Origin: Rugosimonospora acidiphila
Lineage (GTDB): Bacteria > Actinomycetota > Actinomycetes > Mycobacteriales > Micromonosporaceae
Assembly (NCBI RefSeq): GCF_039543385.1
Contig: NZ_BAABJQ010000005.1
Coordinates: 1-64,000 of the forward strand
Direction: 5' to 3'
Length of the DNA stretch: 64,000 nucleotides
The position numbers and the translations under genes were made by a program. Each line of letters opens with the position of its first letter. The stretch's first letter is position 1. The notes beneath the pieces were generated by a model. That model was not told the DNA's origin. It did no database searches and was given only the letters and a program-made list of their open reading frames with translations. Positions 56,098 to 64,000 of this stretch are shown piece by piece.

Positions 56098-57225
56098 GTG
56101 ACTGACTGGCTGTCCCTCCCGGTACAGGTGCCCATCGGGCCGATCTCCCCGACACCGGACTGCGCCACCGCGAACGACGTGTGCCACTGGGTGTTCAACA
56201 CGACCCACAACCGGTTCCTGGCGGCGGGCAGCTACTGGTTCCTGGTCAAGCCGCTGTCCATCCTGGCGATCGTGGTCGTCGCGATGTTCGCCCGGTTCCT
56301 GCTGCACCGGGCGATCAACCGGCTGGTCCGCAGCACCTCCCGCGGCGCGGTGCCGACCGCTCTCCGGCCGATCAAGGACCGGCTGCCCGGTTCGTCGCAG
56401 CCCGACGCGCTGCTGTTCCCGGAGCGGCGCCGGCAGCGGGCCGAGGCGGTCGGCTCGGTGCTGCGCAGCTTCGCGACCACCTCGGTCTTCTCCATCGCCA
56501 CCCTGATGATCCTGCGGGAGATCGGCGTCGACCTGGCGCCGCTGCTGGCCAGTGCGGGCATCGTCGGGGTGGCCATCGGCTTCGGCGCGCAGACCCTGGT
56601 GAAGGATCTGATCGCCGGGCTGTTCATGCTTCTGGAGGATCAGTACGGGGTCGGCGACGTGATCGACGTCGGGGAGGCCAGCGGAACGGTCGAGTCGGTC
56701 GGCCTCCGAATCACCACCATTAGGGACGCCCGGGGAGTGCTCTGGTACATCCGGAACGGAGAGATCGTCCGGGTCGGCAACAAGAGCCAGGGCTGGGCCG
56801 TCGTGCTGGTCGACGTGACCGTCGACTACGACCGCGTCGACCAGTCGGTGGAACTGCTCCGGGCCGCCGCGCGGGGGATGGCCGAAGATCCGCGGTGGCG
56901 GGACCTGTTGATCGAGCCGCCCGAGGTGCTCGGCGTCGAGCAGATAACCGTGGAGGGCGCGGTCCTGCGGACCAGCGTGAAGACGTCGTCGGAGGCGCAG
57001 TACCGGGTCGGCCGGGAACTGCGCCGCCGGCTGACCGAGGCGTTGGCCGAGGGCGGCATCTCCGGACAGCTGTCCGCCAGTCGACTGTATCTACGCCCGG
57101 CGATCGTGAGTCAGGCCGGCGAGCGCGACCCCGCCGACGCCGAGGTCTCCGACTCGGCCGTCGGCGCCATCGATGCTGGTAGCGGCTCCGCCGGCGGCGA
57201 GGTGGCGCCCGGCGCCACCGATTGA
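56098..57225 (+). CDS. Mechanosensitive ion channel, MscS family
   Basis: The product has 375 residues. There is a hydrophobic segment at about 50-68 and a further pair at about 120-165. The pore helix is rich in Ala/Gly (LLASAGIVGVAIGFGAQTLVKDLIAG), followed by the beta domain (FMLLEDQYGVGDVIDVGEASGTVESVGLRITTIRD) characteristic of MscS. It opens on hypo-osmotic membrane tension. The start is GTG 56098. The C-terminal tail is Asp/Ser-rich. It is divergent from HNH, with a 217-base gap that holds no gene. Confidence 0.93.
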   Translation: MTDWLSLPVQVPIGPISPTPDCATANDVCHWVFNTTHNRFLAAGSYWFLVKPLSILAIVVVAMFARFLLHRAINRLVRSTSRGAVPTALRPIKDRLPGSSQPDALLFPERRRQRAEAVGSVLRSFATTSVFSIATLMILREIGVDLAPLLASAGIVGVAIGFGAQTLVKDLIAGLFMLLEDQYGVGDVIDVGEASGTVESVGLRITTIRDARGVLWYIRNGEIVRVGNKSQGWAVVLVDVTVDYDRVDQSVELLRAAARGMAEDPRWRDLLIEPPEVLGVEQITVEGAVLRTSVKTSSEAQYRVGRELRRRLTEALAEGGISGQLSASRLYLRPAIVSQAGERDPADAEVSDSAVGAIDAGSGSAGGEVAPGATD

Positions 57226-57240
57226 CCGACGAACGGACAC

Positions 57241-57259
57241 TATCGCGCCGGGAGCGATA
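57241..57259. terminator. Inverted repeat after mscS
   Basis: TATCGC-N7-GCGATA (57241-57246 and 57254-57259) lies 16 bases after the mscS stop. It may be a weak terminator or an operator of the downstream transporter; there is no T-run. Confidence 0.35.
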
Positions 57260-57297
57260 ACCGGCTGTCGTGGGTCGCGCAACATGCGGTTAGTCGT

Positions 57298-57343
57298 ATA
57301 TCGTCCGTTCGTTCAGCTGCGTGACCGGCATATCATCCGTTCG
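57298..57343 (+). promoter_or_regulatory. Direct repeats upstream of the MFS gene
   Basis: ATATCGTCCGTTCG (57298-57311) and ATATCATCCGTTCG (57330-57343) match at 13 of 14 positions and begin 32 bases apart, about three helical turns. They lie 80-126 bases before the transporter start. The arrangement suggests a binding site for an unknown regulator. Confidence 0.4.
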
Positions 57344-57423
57344 CACTAGCGTGAACTCGGATGATCGGGCAGAATTCGGATCAGACCACCGGCCCGACAC
57401 CATCGATGGAGGGGAGGGTGCCG

Positions 57424-58794
57424 GTGTCTGACGAGTCGCATGTCGAAAGATCGGCGACCTTCCGCGAGGCCTTCTCCAGCACCGAATACCGGGCCGTTTT
57501 CTCAGCCAGCGCCCTGTCCTGGATCGGCGATTCGCTGGCCAAGGCCGCCGTCACCGCGCTGGTCTACAACCAGACCCAGTCGGTTGTCGCGTCGGCCGCC
57601 ACCTTCGCGATCAGCTTTCTTCCCTGGGTGGCCGGTGGCCCCATCCTGGCCGCGATCGCCGAGCGGTATCCGCAACGGAACATAATGATCATCGCCGATC
57701 TGACCCGAATGGTGTTGATCGCGCTGGTCGCCGTGCCCCGGATGCCGATCCCGGCCATGCTGGTCCTGCTCTTCCTCACCTCGCTGTTCAACCCGCCGTT
57801 CGACGCCGCCCGCTCCGCGCTGCTGCCCCAGATCCTTACCGGCGACCGATACGTGGTTGGCGTGTCCCTGCAGAACGCCGCCAACCAGGGCGCTCAGCTG
57901 ATCGGGTACATGATCGGCGCGGCGCTCGCCTCCGGGCACCCGCACGCGGCGCTGCTCGTGGACGCGGGCACCTTCGCGTTCTCCGCCTTCATGACCAGGG
58001 TCGGCGTCCTGCGCCGGCCGGCCGCACTGCGCTCGGAGCAACGCCGCCACCTGCTGCGAGAGACCGGCGAGGGTTTCCGGCTCGTCTTCGGCACCCAGTC
58101 CCTGCGCGCGATAGCGATAGTGGTGCTGACCGCCCACCTGTTCACGGTCGTCCCGGAGGGTCTCGCCGCGGCCTGGGCGGCCACGCTGGAGACCAACACG
58201 ACCCACCGGGGGCTGGCGCAGGGCATCATCATGATCGCCAATCCACTCGGCTATCTCGTCGCCGGCCTGCTGATCGGCAGGCTGGTGCCGCCCGACACGC
58301 GTCGCCGGCTCATCCGGCCCTTCTGCGTGCTCGCGCCGGTCGCGCTGATCCCATCGCTGTTCCGGCCTGACACGATCATGGTCGCCGTCCTGGCCGGGAT
58401 CTGCGGCGCGTGCCTGGCCGGGATAGTCCCGGCCGCCAACGGGCTGTTCGTGCAGGTGCTTCCGAACGCCTACCGGGCCCGCAGCTTCGGCATCATGCAG
58501 AGCGGCCTGCAGCTCGTGCAGGGCACCGGCGTGGTGCTGACCGGGCTGCTCGCGTCCCGCTTCGACCTGTCGACCGTGGTCGGCGGCTGGAGCGTCTTCG
58601 GCGCGGTGCTGATGCTCTCGGTCAGCACCCTGTGGCCGTCCCAGCACGAATTCAGCGAGGCCATCGCGAGAACCCGCGCCGCGAACGCCGAGGCAGAGGC
58701 GGCGGTCGCGGTACAGGCGAACGTGGCCGGGCAGCGGCCACCGGCCGACGACGTGGTCCCGTCCATCGCGCCCCGGGCGGCCAAGTCGATGTGA
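57424..58794 (+). CDS. MFS transporter (MFS_3/macrolide-efflux type)
   Basis: The product has 456 residues and about twelve membrane segments. FSASALSWIGDSLAKAAVTALVYN is the first helix pair region. SLFNPPFDAARSALLPQILTGDRYVVGVSLQN, between helices 4 and 5, is typical of the MFS_3 enterobactin/macrolide exporter group, whose members show PA..A..PDLV. The C-terminal 50 residues are Ala-rich and cytosolic. The start is GTG 57424 behind GGAGGGGAGG; ATG 57361 is an upstream alternative. The substrate is unknown. Confidence 0.9.
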   Translation: MSDESHVERSATFREAFSSTEYRAVFSASALSWIGDSLAKAAVTALVYNQTQSVVASAATFAISFLPWVAGGPILAAIAERYPQRNIMIIADLTRMVLIALVAVPRMPIPAMLVLLFLTSLFNPPFDAARSALLPQILTGDRYVVGVSLQNAANQGAQLIGYMIGAALASGHPHAALLVDAGTFAFSAFMTRVGVLRRPAALRSEQRRHLLRETGEGFRLVFGTQSLRAIAIVVLTAHLFTVVPEGLAAAWAATLETNTTHRGLAQGIIMIANPLGYLVAGLLIGRLVPPDTRRRLIRPFCVLAPVALIPSLFRPDTIMVAVLAGICGACLAGIVPAANGLFVQVLPNAYRARSFGIMQSGLQLVQGTGVVLTGLLASRFDLSTVVGGWSVFGAVLMLSVSTLWPSQHEFSEAIARTRAANAEAEAAVAVQANVAGQRPPADDVVPSIAPRAAKSM

Positions 58795-58876
58795 GCGAGC
58801 CCCCATACAGCCCCGCTCGCGGCGCTGGCAGGATTGTTGGCATGAGCAAGCAACAGCTGCGTGACGGGGAGCGGTC

Positions 58877-59260
58877 GTGAGCGATCCGGGCTTCTACGAG
58901 GCGGTCGGCGGGGAGCCGACCTTCCGCAAGCTCGTCGAGGAGTTCTACGCGGGCGTCGCGAACGATCCGCTGTTGCGCCCGATGTACCCGGAGCAGGACC
59001 TCGGCCCGGCCGCCGACCGGCTACGGATGTTCCTCATCCAGTACTGGGGCGGTCCCGGCACCTACTCGGAGCAGCGGGGCCACCCGCGCCTGCGGATGAG
59101 GCACGCGCCCTTCACGGTCGGGCCCCGGCAGCGGGACGCCTGGCTGCTGCACATGCGTCACGCGGTGGACACGCTCAACCTGCCTGCGGAGCAGGAGGCC
59201 ACGCTCTGGGAGTACCTGGAACGCGCGGCGATGTTCATGGTCAACTCGATGGAGGAATAG
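58877..59260 (+). CDS. glbO: Group II truncated haemoglobin (trHbO)
   Basis: The product has 127 residues. Tyr24 (B10), Tyr37 (CD1), proximal His76 (F8, in RMRHAPF) and Trp89 (G8, in RDAWLLHM) are all present, as in mycobacterial GlbO. The protein binds oxygen tightly and may detoxify reactive nitrogen or oxygen species at the membrane. The start is GTG 58877 (MSDPGFYEAVGG). It stands 82 bases after the MFS gene. Confidence 0.95.
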   Translation: MSDPGFYEAVGGEPTFRKLVEEFYAGVANDPLLRPMYPEQDLGPAADRLRMFLIQYWGGPGTYSEQRGHPRLRMRHAPFTVGPRQRDAWLLHMRHAVDTLNLPAEQEATLWEYLERAAMFMVNSMEE

Positions 59261-59342
59261 GGGCGACCGCTCGCCGGCGGCGGCCGGCGTCAGAGCACCG
59301 GGGCCGCTGGGGCACCAGCGGCCGGCGGGGCACCGACGGCCG

Positions 59343-59882
59343 TCAGAGCAGGCCGCCCTCGTCGTGAATCCAGTCGACGAACGCCACCGCCACCGCCGCG
59401 GCGCAGTCGATCAGCTCCACCAGCAGGGCGTCGTGCGCTCCCGAGATCAGCGGGACCTGCATCTCCGCGTAGATCGGCAACTGCCCGCGCTCGGTCGGGT
59501 CGCCCACGTATGCCTTGCAGAACCGGCGCGAGTGGTTCCACTCGTTGACCACCCGGTAGGCACGGTCGGCCCAGTCCGGCGGCACCGTGCCGTGCGGCCG
59601 GGCGCGGATGACCAGGATCTCGTCGTCCGGACCCTCGAGCGTGAACAGCACGGCGTGGCGCTCCCACATGGCGAGCAAGCTGCCATCGCCATCGGTCAGG
59701 TACCGAATCTCCAGGCGGTCCAGCGCGGCACCCAGCCGCGCCATGTCGACCGCCGCGACGAGCGTCTCGGCGGGTTCGGGCGCGCGCTGGGCGGGAAGCT
59801 CGACGCGCAGATCCACGTCACCCCCACTCGCCGACGCACCCCCGTCTCCGGCCTGACCTCCCCGCTTGGGCCACCACGACAT
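59343..59882 (-). CDS. YbjN domain-containing protein
   Basis: The product has 179 residues. The N-terminal 30 residues are Gly-rich. The rest is a YbjN/type III secretion chaperone-like alpha-beta fold: LGAALDRLEIRYLTDGDGSLLAMWERHAVLF, RAYRVVNEWNHSRRFCKAYV, and a C-terminal helix ELIDCAAAVAVAFVDWIH. Actinobacterial members are of unknown function. It starts at ATG 59882. Confidence 0.85.
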   Translation of the reverse strand: MSWWPKRGGQAGDGGASASGGDVDLRVELPAQRAPEPAETLVAAVDMARLGAALDRLEIRYLTDGDGSLLAMWERHAVLFTLEGPDDEILVIRARPHGTVPPDWADRAYRVVNEWNHSRRFCKAYVGDPTERGQLPIYAEMQVPLISGAHDALLVELIDCAAAVAVAFVDWIHDEGGLL

Positions 59883-60039
59883 GTCCCGAACTCCTCGCTT
59901 CGCAAAGTGTCCGCGCGCTGACGGTGCGCAGACCCAGGGGCTCGACGCTACCCGGACGGATGTATCACGGCGAAACCGAATGCTACGCAGGAAACCGATG
60001 GGCCACTAGCCCCTCATCCGTTCGGATATCCAAATCGCT

Positions 60040-60681
60040 TTAACGGACGATGCGCACCGCGAGGTTTGCCCCAGTTTGCTGCCAACCTTCGCCGTGGGCA
60101 GTGGCCAATCCAACCCAATTTCCTACGGTACGAACCGTGGCCACACCGTCCCCATCGGTAGTCACCAGCCCCATCCGCAGCACGGCTTGCACGACCCCCT
60201 GGCGCACCTCGACGGCCGCGCCGTCCGCGGCCTCCACCGCGATCGCCACGTGCTCCAGCAGGGCATCGCGCAGCACCCGCTCGCCGACCCGGCCACGGGT
60301 CGAGCGCAGGGTCTCGGCGGCGGCCTGACCGAGCCGGAGCAACTCGGCGACGGGCACCGACTCGACCACCTCGCCGGAGGTCGGCGGCACCGGCCAGCGC
60401 CAGTCGTGGTCGCGCCGGGCGGGCAGGTCGACCCGGCCCGCCGACATCCGCTCGAGCAGGGCCGTCGCCGGTACCGTGAGGTCCCCGGCCACGGCCCCGG
60501 CGACGGTACGGGCGACCAGCACCCCCCACGGCACCCGGCCCCACAGCGCCACCGCGCCCGCGGCGGCCGGGCGCAGCCGCACCAGCGCGGCCGGATCGAG
60601 CCGGGTCAGGCGGGCCAGGAACGGGCCGGCCTCGGCGACGCGCAGGCCCGCGACGGCCGCCGGCCGGTCCACCCCGTTCAC
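60040..60681 (-). CDS. Conserved hypothetical protein
   Basis: The product has 213 residues and no membrane segment. It is rich in Ala, Val and Arg, with an N-terminal half resembling no family I recognise (LDPAALVRLRPAAAGAVALWGRVPWGVLVART). The C-terminal half has VRQGVVQAVLRMGLV and VRTVGNWVGLATAHGEGW. It lies directly upstream of nothing on its strand and is separated by five bases from the thioesterase stop, so the operon order is ettA, thioesterase, thioesterase, this gene. The start MNGVDRPAAVAGL at 60681 may be a few codons early. Confidence 0.75.
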   Translation of the reverse strand: MNGVDRPAAVAGLRVAEAGPFLARLTRLDPAALVRLRPAAAGAVALWGRVPWGVLVARTVAGAVAGDLTVPATALLERMSAGRVDLPARRDHDWRWPVPPTSGEVVESVPVAELLRLGQAAAETLRSTRGRVGERVLRDALLEHVAIAVEAADGAAVEVRQGVVQAVLRMGLVTTDGDGVATVRTVGNWVGLATAHGEGWQQTGANLAVRIVR

Positions 60682-60686
60682 CTAGT

Positions 60687-61085
60687 TCACCCTTGCCAAG
60701 GGGTCAGAAAGTCCCGCTCCGGCTCGCTCAGCCGGCGGGGCCGCTGGTTGGCGAGGTCGAACGGCACGCACACCGAGCGTGCACGGCTCGCCACCTGGTC
60801 ACCCTCGAACAGTTCGTACGCGACCACGAACCGGCTCGGCCGGATGTCCTCCATCCACAGCTCGATGCGCACCGGGTCGGTGTAGTCCACCGGCCGCAGG
60901 TAGTCGACCTCGTGCCGGGAGATGACCACGCCCTCCGCGAACGAGTTCAGCCCACGCTCGCGGGCGCCGATGAACATCAGCGCCACCCGGGCCTCCTCGT
61001 ACAGGGTGAGGAACCGAGCATTGTTCACATGACCGAACACGTCCATGTCCGACCACCGGACAGGACATTGGTACACGAACCTCAC
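60687..61085 (-). CDS. 4-hydroxybenzoyl-CoA-type thioesterase (hotdog) 2
   Basis: The product has 132 residues. The hotdog 4-HBT motif is RWSDMDVFGHVNNARFLTLYEEAR, with the catalytic Asp; RHEVDYLRPVDYTDPVRIELW follows. The start is GTG 61085. Its GTGA overlaps the stop of the preceding thioesterase gene by four bases. It hydrolyses acyl-CoA thioesters; the substrate is unknown. The region corresponds to the Rv2475c neighbourhood beside ettA. Confidence 0.9.
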   Translation of the reverse strand: MRFVYQCPVRWSDMDVFGHVNNARFLTLYEEARVALMFIGARERGLNSFAEGVVISRHEVDYLRPVDYTDPVRIELWMEDIRPSRFVVAYELFEGDQVASRARSVCVPFDLANQRPRRLSEPERDFLTPWQG

Positions 61086-61520
61086 AGTGCCGCCCAGAAT
61101 CCGCGCTCGTCGTCGTCCATCGGTCGCGACCTGCCGGCCGCGTAGTCGTAGGTCACCATGACGCACTCGCAGCGCGCCACCGGGTCGGGCCCATCCGCGT
61201 ACAGGTCCTGGCGCAGGCTCCAGGACGAGGTGCCGATCCTGGTGACCACGGTGTCCACGCGCAGCATCAGGTCGGGCCGGAAGGTCACCTGCGCCAGGTA
61301 GTCCACCGCCACCCGGGCCGCTATGCAGCCCCGATGGCCGGGACCGCCCGGTACCCGGGTCGGCGAACGGGCCAGCAGCGCCATCCGGGCGTCCTCGAAG
61401 TACGACAGGTACCGCGCGTGGTTGACATGGCCCATGGTGTCCGGGTCGGACCACCTCACCTGCGCCAGGTGGCTGGCCGTCCCGCCCCGCGCGGTCCCGT
61501 CGCCGTCGAAGGGCCCCGGA

Positions 61521-61528
<8 letters not shown>
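61082..61528 (-). CDS. 4-hydroxybenzoyl-CoA-type thioesterase (hotdog) 1
   Basis: The product has 148 residues. QVRWSDPDTMGHVNHARYLSYFEDAR is the 4-HBT core, and RVAVDYLAQVTFRPDLMLRVDT follows. It overlaps the ettA 3' end by eight bases and the next thioesterase start by four, so the three genes are translationally linked. It is paralogous to its downstream neighbour (both carry RWSD.D..GHVN.AR.L), suggesting tandem duplication or a heteromeric pair. Confidence 0.9.
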
Positions 61529-63197
<1,669 letters not shown>

Positions 63198-63503
63198 GGT
63201 GCGGCCTACCTCCGCCTGATCATGATTGTCGCGCCAAGCCCGTCGAGGCCCGCGCCGTCATATCAATACTCCCAGGTTGGCGTCGAACCGCCCACCCCGG
63301 GTCGTACCGGCGTGCCGGCCGGCGACGGCGAGGGTACGGTCGGCCGTCACGAGCCGATCGCCGAGCGTCGCGGGGCCGCCGGCCAGCCTTCATTCGCCCG
63401 ACGCCACGCTGTCACGCTCCTGAAACGCAGCGCGACAATGCCGGTTCAACGGCGTCAAGTAGGCTTCGTTACCAAGCCGTGGTAGACCGGCCGGAGGGAA
63501 CAC
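63198..63503. other. Intergenic region between ettA and otsA
   Basis: This divergent gap of 306 bases should hold both promoters. A possible -35 TTCAAC (63445-63450) is followed by GTTACC 17 bases later on the plus strand, a weak match. The 87- and 65-codon frames here lack coding character. Nothing else is visible. Confidence 0.5.
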
Positions 63504-64000
63504 GTGGAACGTAGCTCGTTTGTGGTGGTCGCCAACCGCCTACCGGTCGACGAGGTCACCACCGCCGGCGGGCGATCCTGGCGTCGCAGCCCCGGCGGCC
63601 TGGTGACCGCCCTGCACCCAGTGCTCGCCGCGCAACACGGCACCTGGGTGGGCTGGCCGGGCAACGCCGCCGGGCCGGACGATCCCACCCCGCAGCCGTT
63701 TGAGCTGGACGGCATGCGATTGCGGCCGGTCAACCTGAGTACCGACGAGGTCGAGCGCTACTACGAGGGATTCTCGAACTCCAGCCTGTGGCCGCTCTAC
63801 CACGACGCGATCGAGACGCCGGCCTACCGGCGCAGCTGGTGGGAGTCCTACCGCCGGGTCAACCAGCGGTTCGCCGAGGCCACCGCCGACCAGGCCGCCG
63901 AGGGCGGCACGGTGTGGGTGCAGGATTACCAGCTGCAACTGGTGCCGGCGATGCTGCGGGCACTTCGCCCCGACCTCAAGATCGGATTCTTCCTGCACAT
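63504..64000 (+). CDS. otsA: Alpha,alpha-trehalose-phosphate synthase, N-terminal part
   Basis: 165 residues of the N terminus are in the window; the gene runs off the right edge. VVVANRLPVDE at the start, the Gly-Gly-Leu segment SPGGLVTALHPVL, WVGWPGNAAG and VWVQDYQLQLVPAMLRALRPDLKIGFFLH are glycosyltransferase family 20 features. It joins UDP- or GDP-glucose to glucose 6-phosphate. The start is GTG 63504 (VERSSFVVVANRLPV), with GGAGGG six bases upstream. Confidence 0.93.
   Translation, partial: MERSSFVVVANRLPVDEVTTAGGRSWRRSPGGLVTALHPVLAAQHGTWVGWPGNAAGPDDPTPQPFELDGMRLRPVNLSTDEVERYYEGFSNSSLWPLYHDAIETPAYRRSWWESYRRVNQRFAEATADQAAEGGTVWVQDYQLQLVPAMLRALRPDLKIGFFLH

Overview
The window is chromosomal DNA of a high-GC actinomycete, most likely a member of the Micromonosporaceae. 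The grounds are the strong G/C third-position bias, frequent GTG and TTG starts with GGAGG-type ribosome binding sites, a ClgR-type box in front of clpP1P2, an Eis-family acetyltransferase, a conservon (CvnABCD), a mycothiol-dependent nitroreductase homologue, a group II truncated haemoglobin and a CtaJ-like small membrane protein. No insertion sequence, prophage, CRISPR array or integrase was found. LAYOUT. 1-500: 5' leader and two promoters of an rRNA operon that reads leftward out of the window. 0.6-3.5 kb: small membrane protein, nitrilase-superfamily amidase, EamA exporter with a divergent XRE-cupin regulator. 3.5-8.2 kb: protein quality-control block on the minus strand (tig, clpP1, clpP2, clpX) with tRNA-Pro and a divergent tRNA-Gly. 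8.3-14 kb: GNAT, SnoaL-like protein, a large secreted DUF3616/Ig-like protein and a membrane protein. 14.0-19.3 kb: a compact diterpenoid locus, with prenyl diphosphate synthase, cytochrome P450, class I terpene synthase and class II DxDTT diterpene cyclase in two divergent pairs. 19.4-24.0 kb: a conservon (sensor kinase, roadblock protein, DUF742 protein, small GTPase). 24.2-35 kb: GntR-dipeptidase pair, SDR, DUF3376 patatin phospholipase, thioesterase, epimerase, cupin, CPBP protease, LtrA. 35.1-39.9 kb: a four-gene operon for the lower part of reductive pyrimidine catabolism. 40.1-46.6 kb: a stand-alone hypF, an isochorismatase-like hydrolase, a Ser/Thr kinase and Eis. 47-63.2 kb: conserved actinobacterial housekeeping genes (rpiB, DUF1015, nitroreductase homologue, pepN, DUF5130, ctaJ, kynU, HNH, mscS, MFS, glbO, YbjN, thioesterases, ettA). 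63.5 kb to the end: 5' part of otsA. HOW IT FITS TOGETHER. From memory, tig-clpP1-clpP2-clpX and rpiB-Rv2466c-pepN-HNH-glbO-thioesterase-ettA are near neighbours in Mycobacterium tuberculosis (about Rv2457c to Rv2477c). On that reading, roughly 8.3-46.6 kb is accessory DNA set between two core blocks. The most distinctive content is the diterpenoid locus. Its class II enzyme resembles the tuberculosinyl diphosphate synthase type. Its putative class I partner has a substituted Asp-rich motif. Together with GGPP-synthase-like and P450 genes this predicts a cyclised, oxidised diterpenoid of unknown structure. Most coordinates of protein starts were chosen by ribosome binding site and family alignment; alternatives are stated.
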